Shown piece after piece: positions 53,701 to 64,000 of a DNA stretch of 64,000 bases. The DNA is from Thamnaconus septentrionalis (lineage: Eukaryota > Chordata > Actinopteri > Tetraodontiformes > Monacanthidae). Positions within the stretch are counted from its first letter, which is position 1, and every line of letters starts with the position of its first letter. Below the pieces are notes generated by a model. That model was not told where the DNA came from. It worked only from the letters and a program-made list of their open reading frames with translations, and did no database searches. A program made the position numbers and the translations under genes. The stretch is taken from the NCBI GenBank assembly GCA_009823395.1, contig CM020502.1, positions 14,199,001-14,263,000 of the forward strand. The letters run 5' to 3'.

Positions 53701-56700
53701 GGCAGTTTCACCAACCACGAACAAGGTATGGCGCTCATCAGACACACCTAGCCTGCTGTCAGTGATCATAGAAAACATGGAAGATTAGCCAGAAACTGGA
53801 TTTCTGAAGATGTAAAAAAAAAAAAAAAGTACCGGTAAATATTTATGAAATGTCAATTCTACGCCTATCAAGATGACCAGAGTCATCTGGTCTAGTCTGC
53901 TCTAGTGTCGTGGTCCTGTGACATCTTGTCATTACACAAATGACTCAAAGACATAATATTAACAATTACACGAAAAGATAATACGTAAAAATATTTATTA
54001 ATAATAAGCATAATAATAATAATAATAATGATAAATACATAAAACATACAGATCAGAAATTGGATAATTCCATTTCTGTCTCAGTTGTGCCTTTAGAGAG
54101 ATGCACATTGATAAGAAGCGTGTCCTCGTTTCCCCACAGGGAATGCCTTTTGAAAGTAAACCCCCCTCGTATTCTTCTGTGAAGCCGTCGTCTCCAGAAG
54201 CTGCTGCTGCTTTCTCGAGTGCTGCTGATGAAAACCAGGAAGTGGAGCAGCCCGGGACCCCCGTCCCCTCCGAGGACCCCGAGGTGTCTGATAATGGTGC
54301 GTCCTCCTGAAATCCACTCACCAAGCCTGGATGATGATAATAATAATAGAGTTTCACGGATATTATTACACAGTGTCCAATTAAATGTTTTGACCTGTTA
54401 CCAGGCGACAAGCCCAACGCTCTGGCAGAACCTCGTGGAGAAGAGGAAAGTCTGACCAAGAAGGGCAAAAAGAAGAAGACGGTTCATTGGGCCGAAGAGG
54501 AGCAGCTCAAACACTACTTCTACTTTGACTTGGATGAAACAGAGAGAGGTAGGACACAGCTCACTCAGTGACACGCTGCAGTCTCTGTCATTTAGGTTCT
54601 CACAACCCACATCATCTTTGCTTTTTATCCCAATGTGAAGCAGCATTAAGTAGTGGTCAAATTGTTTATCCCAGTAGTTGATCCCAGTGGAAGTGTGGAC
54701 CATATGGGCAAACAATTGTGTTGTTTGATAACAAAAATCTGACGATATCGTTAAAAATGTGGTTTTCTTTTCTTTTCTTTTCTTTTTTTAACAAAAAGTG
54801 CCATAAAAGAGACAAAATTTTTCACCATATCTTGCGTATAATGCATAGATAGATAGATAGATGCACTTTATTGATCCCAAATTGGGAAACGTCTTAGCCC
54901 ATTTTGCCACCTCTTTTTGAATTCAATATTTTTTGTGCACGGTTTTGCAGCCCTCGTCTGGGGGAAAAAACTGGTCGCCCTCTTTGTAAGCGAAGCAGTC
55001 CTGCCTCTTTTCTTCATGAGCTTCTCCACTTTCTCCCACAATCACCAGTCAACGTGAACAAGATCAAAGACTTTGGAGAAGCGGCCAAGCGAGAGCTGAT
55101 GATGGACCGGCAGACGTTTGAGATGGCGCGCCGGCTGTCCCACGACACCATGGAGGAGCGGGTCCCGTGGTCGGCGCCCAGGCCCCTGACGCTGGTCGGC
55201 AGCCTGGTCACCACCGGAGCCAACAGCACAGAGAAGCTCACCCAGCGCGACCGCGAGATGGGAATCTTACAGGAGATCTTCCTCAGCAAAGAGAGGTGTG
55301 ACTTCAGAACCAACTTCATTTCCTCCCAGTACAGACACAAATTTAACAAAATCGTCATATACATACATACATGCATACATATAGAACTGGTATCAGTGTC
55401 AGCAAGTATTTTTTTTTTTTACGAGTCGAGTACTCAGCCCCGGTATTGGTATCGGTGCATCCCTGCTTCTTTACATAGAACTACAGACTGATTGGCTTCT
55501 TTTTCTTCCACCAGCGTTCCCGACAGTCCACATGAACCCGACCCGGAGCCGTACGAGCCGATGCCGCCCCGTCTCATCCCACTGGACGAGGTAAGAAGAC
55601 TCTGCCGTGTCGTCTCTCTCCCTGCTCTCCATCGCTTTTATACAGATAGTTTTCTATGCCGGGGGGGGGGACTGTGCTGTGAAAACACTGGAGACATGGA
55701 GGAGATACAGCTGTTTGATGACTGACTGACTGTTAATATCATTTCTTCAAGTTGGGCTTTAGGCCTGGATTACAAAGCTTAACCGGTCCTTATATGGTCC
55801 CCGGGCCATAGTTTGCCCACGCCTGTTCAATGCTGCGGTTTTTGTGTGTGATTTTTTGACCACTAAGTTGTGGTGCGTCTCCCCTTCAGGACTCGTCCAT
55901 CAGTGATGAAGGTTACGGCGAGCCCATGGACACGGCGGCCCCGGGCCAGCTGCCTGCTGGGGGGCCGCAGGGCGAAGGCTCCAAGCTGCCCCCCGTCCTG
56001 GCCAACCTCATGGTCGGCATGAACCCCTCCCCCAGCCCACAAGCTGCAAACGTCTCCAGCAACCCTGCAGCGCCCGCCGTCAACGTCCAGGAGCTGCTCT
56101 CCTCTATCATGGTCAGTAATAAGACCAAAAATGAAGAAAAAAAAAAAGAAAAGAAAAACGGCCGGCAACACTCAAGCGTCCATCTTGAAGATGTTTATGA
56201 ATAAAAGTGAAAATGCTAATTTGTGTTTCCATACATGTTTTTCGTTTTTTATTCTTTTTCCTCACACTTGTATTTATCATTTTTTTGGTTCTCTAGTCAG
56301 ATAAACACAAAAGTGTCAAACTCCCATTTGAAAGTGCAACTTTTTCTAACGTTGTAACACCTTTGTTCCACCAGGGGGCCTCTGGTGCTCAGTCCACCGA
56401 AGACCTGATCAAGCAGCCTGATTTCTCAGACAAGATCAAACAACTGCTGGGTTCGCTGCAGCAAACCCAGAACCAGAACCAGAACCAGAGCGGACCCCCA
56501 CCAGGTGACCAGTCAAGTCCGTTTGCTTGTCGAGCAGCTGTCTCGTTTCTATAGAATAGAATAGAAGGCCTCTATTAATCCCACAGTGGGGACATTGGCA
56601 TCATTACAGCAACTGTTGATTGCAAAAAGATGGAAAATTATATTGATGAAAGAATTAGTCAGAGTTAGAGTTAGTAATTATTATTGAACATGTTTAAAAC

Positions 56701-58202
56701 AGTAAAAAAAAATTGAGGCAGATCAAACATAACATGAGCAGCAAAAAGAACAAATACATATAAATAGCAATAATAATCATTTAAAATAGTTCTTCCTCGA
56801 ATCTCTTTGTCAATAAAGCTCTTGTTCAAAAGGGAAACGGGAAGAAGCGATGCAAACCTTTTCTTGTCCTTCCCCCTTTTTCCAACTGCTTTTAATATTT
56901 ACTGCAAAAAATAAATAAATACAATAGCACATTAACCGTGCACAAAAAGCATTATAGCATTTTTAAGTTCATGGGAACATTAGACAAAATGAACTAAAAA
57001 CAAAAATCATGGCTTAAAAATCTTTCTAGGCAATTTTTTATTTTGTTATATTCCATCTTCTGACAGTTGGATTTGTGTGTGTGACCAGTAGTTGTGTTTC
57101 TCTGCAGTCAACCAGGGTCTGCTGGGCCACAGTCCTGCCATCAACAACATGGGCAACATGCACATGCAACAGATGCAGCCCATGAACGGCGGCTACCCCC
57201 CCAACAACCCCCCCGGTGGCGGGGGGCCTCGCTTCGGACCCCCACCACCCCCCCACAACCACGGCCCCCCCTTCAACAGCGGCGGCGGGGGTCCTCGCAT
57301 GATGGGGGGGCCGCCGCCCCCCGGCCAGGGCCGCGGCGGAGGGGACAACAACTACTGGGGGGAGGACAACATGAGGGGCGCACCCCACCGGGGGGGCCAC
57401 TTCCACCGGGGAGGGAGGGGCCGGGGGGGAGAGTCGGGCTTCAGGGGCCGAGGACGAGGAGGACCCCGAGGAGGACACAACAACATGAACGGTACGACAA
57501 CGATGAGGAGGAGGATGGTGATGATGATGGTCGTCCACCAGAGCTGCTGCAGAAACTGCTCATATGTGCCACTGTGTGTGTGTGTGTATATATATTTATA
57601 TATATATATATATATATATATGGATGGATAGATAGATAGATAGATGCACACAAAGCTGATACCTCAGTTGAAACCAGGCTCACATTCCTTTTATAGCTCT
57701 TGACAATGGAATGTCATTTATTTTTTTAGACCATTTAAGCGAAATTGGATAATTTTTCACAACACATCTGACAACATAAAAAAGATGAAATTTTGTAAAT
57801 AAAATTAAAATCTTGCAATCAATGTCACTGTGAAGTTAGTCAAAATGTGGAGAATCAAGGTCAAGAATCAAGAAAGGTTCTTTTCCTGATGACCATCCAT
57901 CCAGTCTACTCACTAAGTTCCAATTTATTTGCGTTGACTATAATCATGAAATTTCGTCTGTTTTATGTTGGCCTTTTTTCGAAATTTTGGCTTTATTCAC
58001 AAAATTTCAACATAAAACTCGAAATGAAAACCTAAATAAAAATCTCCAGCCTGAACAGAGTCGTCCTGGTTGGAGGTCAGCAGCACTGTAACAGCTTCCC
58101 TTCTACAGCTTCATCATGTCACTTATGTCATATGGTGTCATCAGAAATGGAACAGCTTTTGTCTCTAATTAATTTTAATAACTAGAGTTGGAATGCTCAT
58201 GT

Positions 58203-58262
<60 letters not shown>

Positions 58263-58438
58263 CAGACATGTCCAGCAGACCGGTGTGTCGTCACTTCATG
58301 ATGAAGGGGAGCTGCAGGTACGAGAGCAGCTGTGCCTTCTACCACCCCGGCATCAACGGACCCCCGCTGCCCCCCAACCACCCGGCCCAGCGCAACCAGC
58401 ACCCGCAGCATCCGCAGCACCCGCAGCACGGACACTAG
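50799..58438 (+). CDS. ppp1r10: PP1 nuclear targeting subunit (PNUTS), 17 coding exons
   Basis: Nuclear regulatory subunit of protein phosphatase 1; with TOX4 and WDR82 it acts on RNA polymerase II elongation and termination in mammals. Exons: 50799-50905, 51006-51092, 51512-51647, 51732-51783, 51873-51962, 52061-52189, 52265-52370, 53415-53518, 53598-53725, 54140-54296, 54405-54548, 55049-55295, 55515-55590, 55890-56111, 56375-56504, 57108-57491, 58266-58438. They give 823 aa (human 940). Residues 1 to about 150 form the TFIIS-N-like domain ([24 protein letters not shown]). [19 protein letters not shown] follows. The PP1-binding RVxF motif is KTVHW (390-394), then [20 protein letters not shown]. 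After it come [11 protein letters not shown] and [11 protein letters not shown], and a Gly/Pro/Arg-rich RGG region (exon 57108). Last is a CCCH finger, C774-x8-C783-x5-C789-x3-H793, and a short His/Pro/Gln tail. The Gly-rich repeats of human are much shorter here. Confidence 0.97.
53040..53074. repeat. (CAAT)n microsatellite in a ppp1r10 intron
   Basis: Several units of aatc/caat repeat. The 1-kb intron 52371-53414 around it shows no other recognisable element apart from a 25-bp copy of the first coding exon/donor junction at 52685-52709. Confidence 0.8.
54843..54900 (+). repeat. (GATA)n plus LINE-tail-like fragment
   Basis: 'atagatagatagatgcactttattgatcccaaattgggaa' is the usual form of a Rex-type LINE tail joined to a (GATA)n run in teleosts. 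A similar tail occurs at 56549-56600 (atagaatagaatagaaggcctctattaatccc). Both are in ppp1r10 introns. Confidence 0.45.
55735..55828. mobile_element. hAT-like MITE right-end fragment
   Basis: 'atttcttcaagttgggct...ggtccccgggccatagtttgcccacgcctg' matches the right end of 59800-60146 and 27740-28107. It lies in a ppp1r10 intron, 60 bp before the acceptor of exon 55890. Confidence 0.55.
57580..57645. repeat. (GT)n/(TA)n/(GATA)n compound microsatellite
   Basis: A compound simple repeat directly after the RGG exon of ppp1r10. No genes are seen in the frames across it. Confidence 0.9.
58204..58258 (+). repeat. (CT)n microsatellite serving as polypyrimidine tract
   Basis: A perfect CT run of about 55 bp ends 7 bp before the acceptor CCATCCAG of the last ppp1r10 exon (starting 58266), which encodes the CCCH finger. 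It therefore occupies the position of the polypyrimidine tract. Confidence 0.9.
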
Positions 58439-59081
58439 GTTTTTTTTTTCAGCTGCTCCAAAAGGACCAAAATCACTTTAGTGGTTGGCTGGTTGAAGAC
58501 GATGGAACCACGGCTGCAGTGCAGAGAAGAAGGAACGCAGGTGGTGTTGCCAGCAGATAACAGCGGTGCTGCTTTTTAATTTGCATCAGTTTTATCAGTT
58601 GAATGAAGAGCATGGACGCCACACACAAGCTGTACGTCGTCTCACCATCAGTGTTGATCCCCCGCACAAAGTATTTCAGTCAGAACAAACTCCTGTGTTG
58701 GCAGCAGTTGCATCAAGTCACCCACCAACTGTTGCGTTCAGGTTCCTTTTTTTTCTTTCATATTTTTTTTTTTTTTTTTTTTTTTTAAATCTCCTTTATG
58801 AGCGGGGATGCGACAGAAAAGGTCCCTTCTAATGTGATTCTTAACAAGAAAGAAAACCTTGAGGAAGCACTTTATGGAGATGAAGGCCAACACAAGTGGT
58901 GAACTATCAGCGGCCCTGCTGGGGATCTGCATGATGTTGAAACTCAAACCGCTTTTTCATCAAAAGGTAGATGACGTGAACTGAGAAACTGAGACGAGAG
59001 ATTAATTTTTACTCACATCAACTGGTATTACTAGGAGAGAATGCAGTTTGAGAAACAGCAACCATACCCCCCCCCCCCCCC

Positions 59082-59144
<63 letters not shown>

Positions 59145-59576
59145 CGCGTGCGCGTGCGTGCGCGTATGTGTTCCCTTCACAGTCATGTGGCTCCACAGTG
59201 TCATACTTGTCATCATCTCGTCCTCCATCCCAGTGGCTCCCTGGTGCATCTGAGCTCCACCTGCGGTCCGTGTGGCTGTAGACGAGTGAAACCCCCTCAG
59301 CACATCAGCTCTGAGCGTTTTCTGTGAAAACAAGGCCCTCCGTGTCTCTTGTGGGACTGTTAAAATGTAAAGTTGTGTTGCTTTTTTCCACCCTACACCT
59401 TATATTTTGTGTATTTTTAATTTTTGATACAAACCTGGAACTGTTGACCCACTCTAAGAGGGGCTTGTGTTTTTTTTTTTTATGGCATGAAGTGTGCGTG
59501 CGTGCGCTCGCGCTGTTTGTAAAAAATGCACAATATGTTTCATCTCTTCTGTTGATTTATTTTGTACACAAAATTC

Positions 59577-59582
59577 AATAAA
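59577..59582 (+). terminator. ppp1r10 polyadenylation signal AATAAA
   Basis: AATAAA about 1.14 kb after the stop codon, preceded by TTGTACAC and followed by GT/T-rich DNA. The 3' UTR contains a T run (58747-58786) and a C17-(GT)n compound microsatellite at 59067-59155. Confidence 0.7.
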
Positions 59583-59799
59583 TGTACAGATATGGATGAT
59601 GGTCTTTGATCATTTTGGATGCGACTCTACTGAGATCAACAGTCAAAAAATATGACTTTTCAGTTTGCAAAATGGATTTTAATGATATAGTCTAGTTTTA
59701 CCATGAAATAAATATATATTATAAATATATAATATATATAAATATTAGCGTTGAATAAAATTTGCACTGCTACCAGGCAGCTCTCCAGAGTATTTAAAC

Positions 59800-60146
59800 C
59801 AGGGGTTTGAAAGCTTTTTGACTGGTGGGGCCACAATGGGTTGTAAAATGTGCCAGAGGTGGGTAGCGGAGCAGCAGCAGATGGATGGAGTGTTTTGGTG
59901 AGCCACCTCATAGGATGAAACAATCTATCATGGGATATGTAGAAAACAAAAGTTGCAACCAGATCTATGTCTTTGAAGCTGCAACGGTGTTTAGCTCTTG
60001 ATTGAAATGACTCTAAAACACTGAAAAACTGGATGAAATACAGTTATTTTATGACTATTAATATAATTTCTTCAAGTAAGGCGGGCCAGATTAAAAATGC
60101 TTCACAGGCCGCATATGGCCCCCCGGGCCATAGTTTGCTCACCTCA
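59800..60146. mobile_element. hAT-like MITE, near full length
   Basis: The left end is 'caggggtttgaaagctttttgactgg' and the right end is the complement of a CTGAGGTGAGCAAACTATGG-like sequence. The interior is shared with 27740-28107. It lies 0.2 kb beyond the ppp1r10 poly-A signal. From 60150 to 61500 I see no gene or known repeat, only anonymous short frames. Confidence 0.6.
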
Positions 60147-61509
60147 GATTGAGGTGGAGGAAAGCTTTGCTCTGGATTTTCCCAGCAGTCGATGAAGGCA
60201 AACAGAACGGGAAAAGAATGGAATATTGTGCAAATTAAATAAGGCAGATGTTGGAACTTCGTTTCCTCAATGAGTCAAAGAAAGGAAAGATCAAAGTTAA
60301 CAGCAACATTCTGTTGGTTCTGCTACTTTCTAAGATCTGAACTGGAACCTCTACAACTGAACTCAACCTGGAGATCCAGTTGCCACCACGACGAATCTAT
60401 GATGGCTGAAGGAGAAGATGAAGATTTAGTTGCTGAATCATTTGCAATTTATGATGTAAATACCAGGGTGCATTGCAGCAGCGGCTGCAGCGACATGTTC
60501 AATTGTTTAATAATTAAATAGTTCAATAGTTTGTTTACTTATCGTCACGTTGATCTCAAGTTTAGTGTTGGTGGACTCATTAAAACTTTGTCTAGGAATC
60601 GCTTAAAAGTTTTTTGTAAGTGTTGACAGTATCAGTGGCCTTAGTTACTGAGTTACTTTCACTTTACTTTGAGTTTTCCTCCACCAGGTCCCTCAATGAC
60701 GGTGATGTGATGTGTCAGAGGGATTCTCTATGGATTCTCCAGCCGTACTGTCATATTGAGGGTAATATGAGGTGTATTAATTTATGGTGGACTAAATACG
60801 ACTTCACTGACGACCTCGACGTGAAATGCACGGCCCTCCACTGGTCATATTTATATGTTTATTTTAGTCAATATTTATTCAGTGCATTGTAGAAATACTC
60901 CAAGCTTTATTTAAGGTGGGTTTAAGTGCTCATGAGCAGCTGCATTTGGCCTGTGGTGGAGGAACCTCCTTCAGGAAGCTGTATCCTATTTGAATGAATG
61001 ACTTGGCTGCTGCTCCTCAAGGATTGTTGTACCAGGGCAGGGCTGAGTGCAGGTGGTGAATGTGAAACGTTAATAGTTATTTCACACTCCCTCCAAATGC
61101 AAATATTGACCATTGTGCTGTGACAATACAAACTCAAGAGTGTGGCATTTACAGAGCGGAAGGCTGTTGTAGAGTAGCAGTGACTGAAGGACACCTCAGC
61201 ATTCCGACATCCTGCTTGGAAGACAGCAGCACTTCTAGCAACTGTTCACTGAGCCCGATCTGCTGTTAGGTTGATCACATGTGCTCAACTTTTTTGGAGT
61301 TTTCCACAGATGTTCAGTTATTTGGGCAACTTTCCTCAGTATTTTTTTCTGGAACAAGTTTCACTGCAGTAACAAACACAAATGTAACTAAATTTACATA
61401 TACATACAACTGGTATCGGTATCGTGGTATCTGCACGTACTTCACGAGAACGAGTAGACTATTTAATCCATGTATTTGTACTGATACTCAATTGTCGTAT
61501 TGGTATTGA

Positions 61510-61629
61510 GTCATCCCTAATATGTATATATATGTATATATATACACACACATATGTGTGTGTATTTATTTATGTATATGTATATATATATATATATATA
61601 TACATATACATAAATAAATACATTTATAT

Positions 61630-61679
<50 letters not shown>

Positions 61680-62030
61680 GGATAGATATTCTGAAGCAGG
61701 TGCTTGGTTCAGTTGTGTATCCTGAAGGACTCCCAGCTTTCACTGGGGTGACCAGTGGCCACTTTATCAGGGGCACACAGAGACGAACAACCACTCGCAC
61801 TCACACACACACACACACCTACGGACAATTCAGAGTTTCCAATTCACCTCACATGCATGTTTTTGGACTGTGGAAGGAAGCTGGAGAACATGGAGAGAAC
61901 CCAGCAGACACATGGAGAACCTGGAGAACATGCAAACTCTATACAGAAAGGTACCAGGAGACCCCAGGAATCAAACCCACAACCTTCTGGCTGTGAGGCG
62001 GCAGCTCTGACACCACCGTGTCGCCCTCAG
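61510..62030. repeat. (TA)n/(GATA)n microsatellites and a common teleost interspersed repeat
   Basis: 61510-61630 is alternating TA/TG-rich DNA and 61631-61685 a (GATA)n run. 61725-62030 carries the widespread block 'cctacggacaattcagagtttccaattcacct', 'tttttggactgtggaaggaagctggag', 'acatgcaaactctatacagaaagg', 'ctgtgaggcggcag' and 'accaccgtgtcgccc', seen in countless fish loci. I do not assign it to a named family. Confidence 0.6.
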
Positions 62031-62420
62031 AAAATATCAGTCAGATTAATTATTAGTGATGCAACCCCCCCATCCCCCACCCCCACCCCTACCCCCTTCC
62101 AAGCAATATAAGGTGAAAACTACTTCAGCAATGAGGCTGGAAACTGTGATTCATGGACATTTGACCAAACTACACATGGACAAAGAAATCTAATACTTCA
62201 AATGACGTAATTGAGGTTCTGCACAACATTTTCTATTTGCAATTACAACACGTTTTCTTTCTATTGTGTCACATAAATTGTCTCATTGCCGTTGGAAAAT
62301 CAAATGGACGCGCCTCTCCTTTCCCAAATAAGTGTGTTCCGTCACAGTGCAGGGGGGAATCGGGAGGGTGGGGGTGGCAGGGAGGCGCTGGTTGGCTGAC
62401 TAGCTTGCTGGCTGCTTGCA

Positions 62421-62514
62421 GGGCTACGACTGTTTAAAAGGAGCAGAGTGTGTGTTGAGGTGGAGCAGATCCTGGAAGCCTGCGTCCTGTTAACTTCTCC
62501 GCTCAGCACCACAG
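62421..62514 (+). promoter_or_regulatory. agr2-like TATA-type promoter and non-coding first exon
   Basis: A TATA-like TTTAAAAG at about 62432-62439 is followed by a stretch ending in the donor CACCACAG|GTAGAC (exon end 62514). The first coding exon starts after the acceptor at 63053. The intron between carries (GT)n at 62566-62635 and a pentanucleotide (TTTAA)n tract at 62928-62987. The exon assignment is inferred. Confidence 0.45.
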
Positions 62515-62563
62515 GTAGACCGACAGGTGAGCAGCTTGTTGACTCTAGCTTCACTCATGCGTC

Positions 62564-62637
<74 letters not shown>

Positions 62638-63059
62638 CACCGCAACCCTGCGTGACATCCTGTGTGACATCCTATGTGTAGTCTCGTGTGTAGTCAGCCT
62701 GCCTAGTAATCCAGCTGAGAAATAACCATTTTAAATAACATTTACGTAAATTGTCATGATTACAGGTAGAAGATGAAATAGATCTGACTGGAGGCAAAGG
62801 GAAAGAAGTTACAGAAGTTACACACTGGACAAGCTACCAGTGTTCAGAGCGGAAAAATATTGGCTATTATTGATTGGATCAATATTGATCCAATATTGAC
62901 ATTATGGCTCATTTAAAAAATGTTATTAATTTAATTTAATTTAATTTAATTTAATTTAATTTAATTTAATTTAATTTAATTTAATTAATGTTTTATTTCT
63001 TCCTGTAAATAATTTTTCTTCTTTTTTCCTTTTGCGCCACAATCTCCGCCAAGGAAAGG

Positions 63060-64000
63060 ATGAACAAGGCAGCCTTGTCACTTCTTCTGATTTTTGTGTC
63101 GGTTTCGTCTGCTTTTGGCAAGTACGTGCCGAAGGGAGGGAAGAGGATCCCTCAGACTCTCTCCAGAGGTGCGTCCACATCATCTCATCATTGTTGCCGG
63201 CTGAAAGAAGCCAGACAAAAGCTTTGCAGGGAAAGTCTTTCAAAAAGAAACCCAGATTACTCATCCTGGTTTGAATGATGCCATTTGTGAGTGCAGGTTG
63301 GGGGGATCAGCTGATCTGGGCACAGACGTATGAGGAGGCCCTCTACTGGTCCAGGTCCAGGTGAGACGTCACTCACCTGCCGCTGCTTTGCTGGTTGACA
63401 TCGTTAACTTTTCGCTTTTGCTTTTACTGAGTTTTTTATTGGGGTGAAATGAAGTCCAGCTCAACGCAAATTTGCGTCCATCATATTTCCTCCTTTTTTA
63501 ATGCCACTAGAACGTAGCACTCTTTTAACACTTACAAAAGTGTATTCTCTGCGGTAGATGTGGCCTGCAACTTTAAAATCACCAGTAATAGGTTTATTTT
63601 TAATTTGTGACCAATCCGCTGACGGTGCAGCTGTTCGGTGAGGAAACCCGTTCAATTGAAGACCAGTACGGACATTACACCGGTGTTGTATCGCAATCCA
63701 GTCGTTTTGTTATTCTGTCATGAAATTAACACCCTGAAAAGACTCATATCGCCCCCTGGTGTTGTGGAGGAGGACACATTCCCGTCAATAATTGGATTTT
63801 CTCAGCTGCATGTAAACTGGGACAAGGAGAGAAGTCGGATTAGACGAGAAAAACAAATTTTGAGCATAGCTCGATGAAGCCGTGCATTGAAACGTCGTCA
63901 TTGTCATGGCTGATGAGTGTGAAGCGCTCAAGTGTGGTTGTTATTGCATTTCAGAAACAAGCCTCTGATGGTCATCTTCCACCTCGATGAATGTCCACAC
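63060..64000 (+). CDS. agr2: anterior gradient protein (AGR2-like), first 3 coding exons, cut by window end
   Basis: Secretory-pathway protein of the disulfide isomerase family, involved in mucin and other secreted-protein folding. Coding exons: 63060-63168, 63297-63360, and 63955 to the window end (73 residues seen; human AGR2 has 175). MNKAALSLLLIFVSVSSAFG is a clear signal peptide. It is followed by a basic stretch (KYVPKGGKRI), the family block PQTLSRGWGDQLIW, then QTYEEALYWS and NKPLMVIFHLDECPH. The final CPH is the start of the CxxS thioredoxin-like active site of the AGR group. The thioredoxin fold body and any C-terminal ER-retention signal lie outside the window. AGR2 and AGR3 are similar, so paralogue identity is likely but not certain. 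Confidence 0.88.

Noticed and set aside
57038..57538. 166-codon minus-strand frame and the second plus-strand frame over the same DNA
   Set aside because: They are shadows of the GC-rich RGG exon of ppp1r10; only the frame joined to the neighbouring exons is real.
60270..60892. Two open frames of 83 and 90 codons between ppp1r10 and agr2
   Set aside because: No homology, splice structure or codon signal supports them; treated as chance frames.

Overview
This is a window of vertebrate nuclear DNA, almost certainly from a teleost fish. Every gene is split by GT-AG introns. The proteins read closest to fish and human orthologues that I recognise from memory. The introns carry typical teleost repeats: long (GT)n, (GA)n and (GATA)n tracts, Tc1-like and hAT-like DNA elements, and tails of non-LTR retrotransposons. 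I cannot name the species.

Seven protein-coding genes are supported. In order they are gtf2h4 (+, 574-7278), atat1 (+, 10907-16046), the C6orf136 homologue (+, 21252-27327), abcf1 (+, 28578-42145), mrps18b (-, 46269-42632), ppp1r10/PNUTS (+, 50799-58438) and the first three coding exons of an agr2-like gene (+, 63060 to the window edge). I rebuilt all exons by hand from splice sites. Reading frame is kept across every junction, and each complete model closes as an integral number of codons: 461, 285, 440, 780, 220 and 823 aa. ABCF1, PPP1R10, MRPS18B, ATAT1 and C6orf136 are neighbours in the human extended MHC class I region, where GTF2H4 also lies, so this is a rearranged but recognisable piece of that framework. 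The head-to-head mrps18b/ppp1r10 pair is kept.

Region by region: 1-573 is the gtf2h4 promoter side, with a CRE and a perfect inverted repeat. 5369-10880 is a direct tandem duplication of about 2.76 kb covering the last four gtf2h4 exons and the DNA up to just before the atat1 start. The second copy has a frameshifted last exon, and many homopolymer-length differences separate the copies, so an assembly artefact must be considered. 16047-21251 holds a LINE remnant, an unexplained transcript-like 3' end, hAT-like fragments and the probable C6orf136 promoter. The C6orf136 introns hold a hAT element with a perfect 8-bp target duplication and a perfect (GA)n tract of more than 200 bp. The abcf1 introns hold a family of TTAA-flanked MITEs, a piggyBac remnant with TTAA ends and an L1-like insertion nested in a Tc1-like element. 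abcf1 and mrps18b end tail to tail, with a decayed copy of the mrps18b 3' end between them. 46270-50798 is the divergent promoter and 5' region of ppp1r10. It contains three copies of a near-identical 22-nt stem-loop at spacings of 113 and 126 nt, which I consider the most interesting unexplained structure here. 58439-63059 is ppp1r10 3' UTR, repeats and the agr2 promoter.

Functionally these are housekeeping and cytoskeletal genes: TFIIH-dependent transcription and repair (gtf2h4), microtubule acetylation (atat1), a conserved protein with a possible mitochondrial N-terminus (C6orf136), translation initiation (abcf1), the mitochondrial ribosome (mrps18b), nuclear PP1 targeting and transcription termination (ppp1r10), and secretory-pathway protein folding (agr2). 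No prokaryotic operon, CRISPR array, integrated virus or toxin locus is seen.
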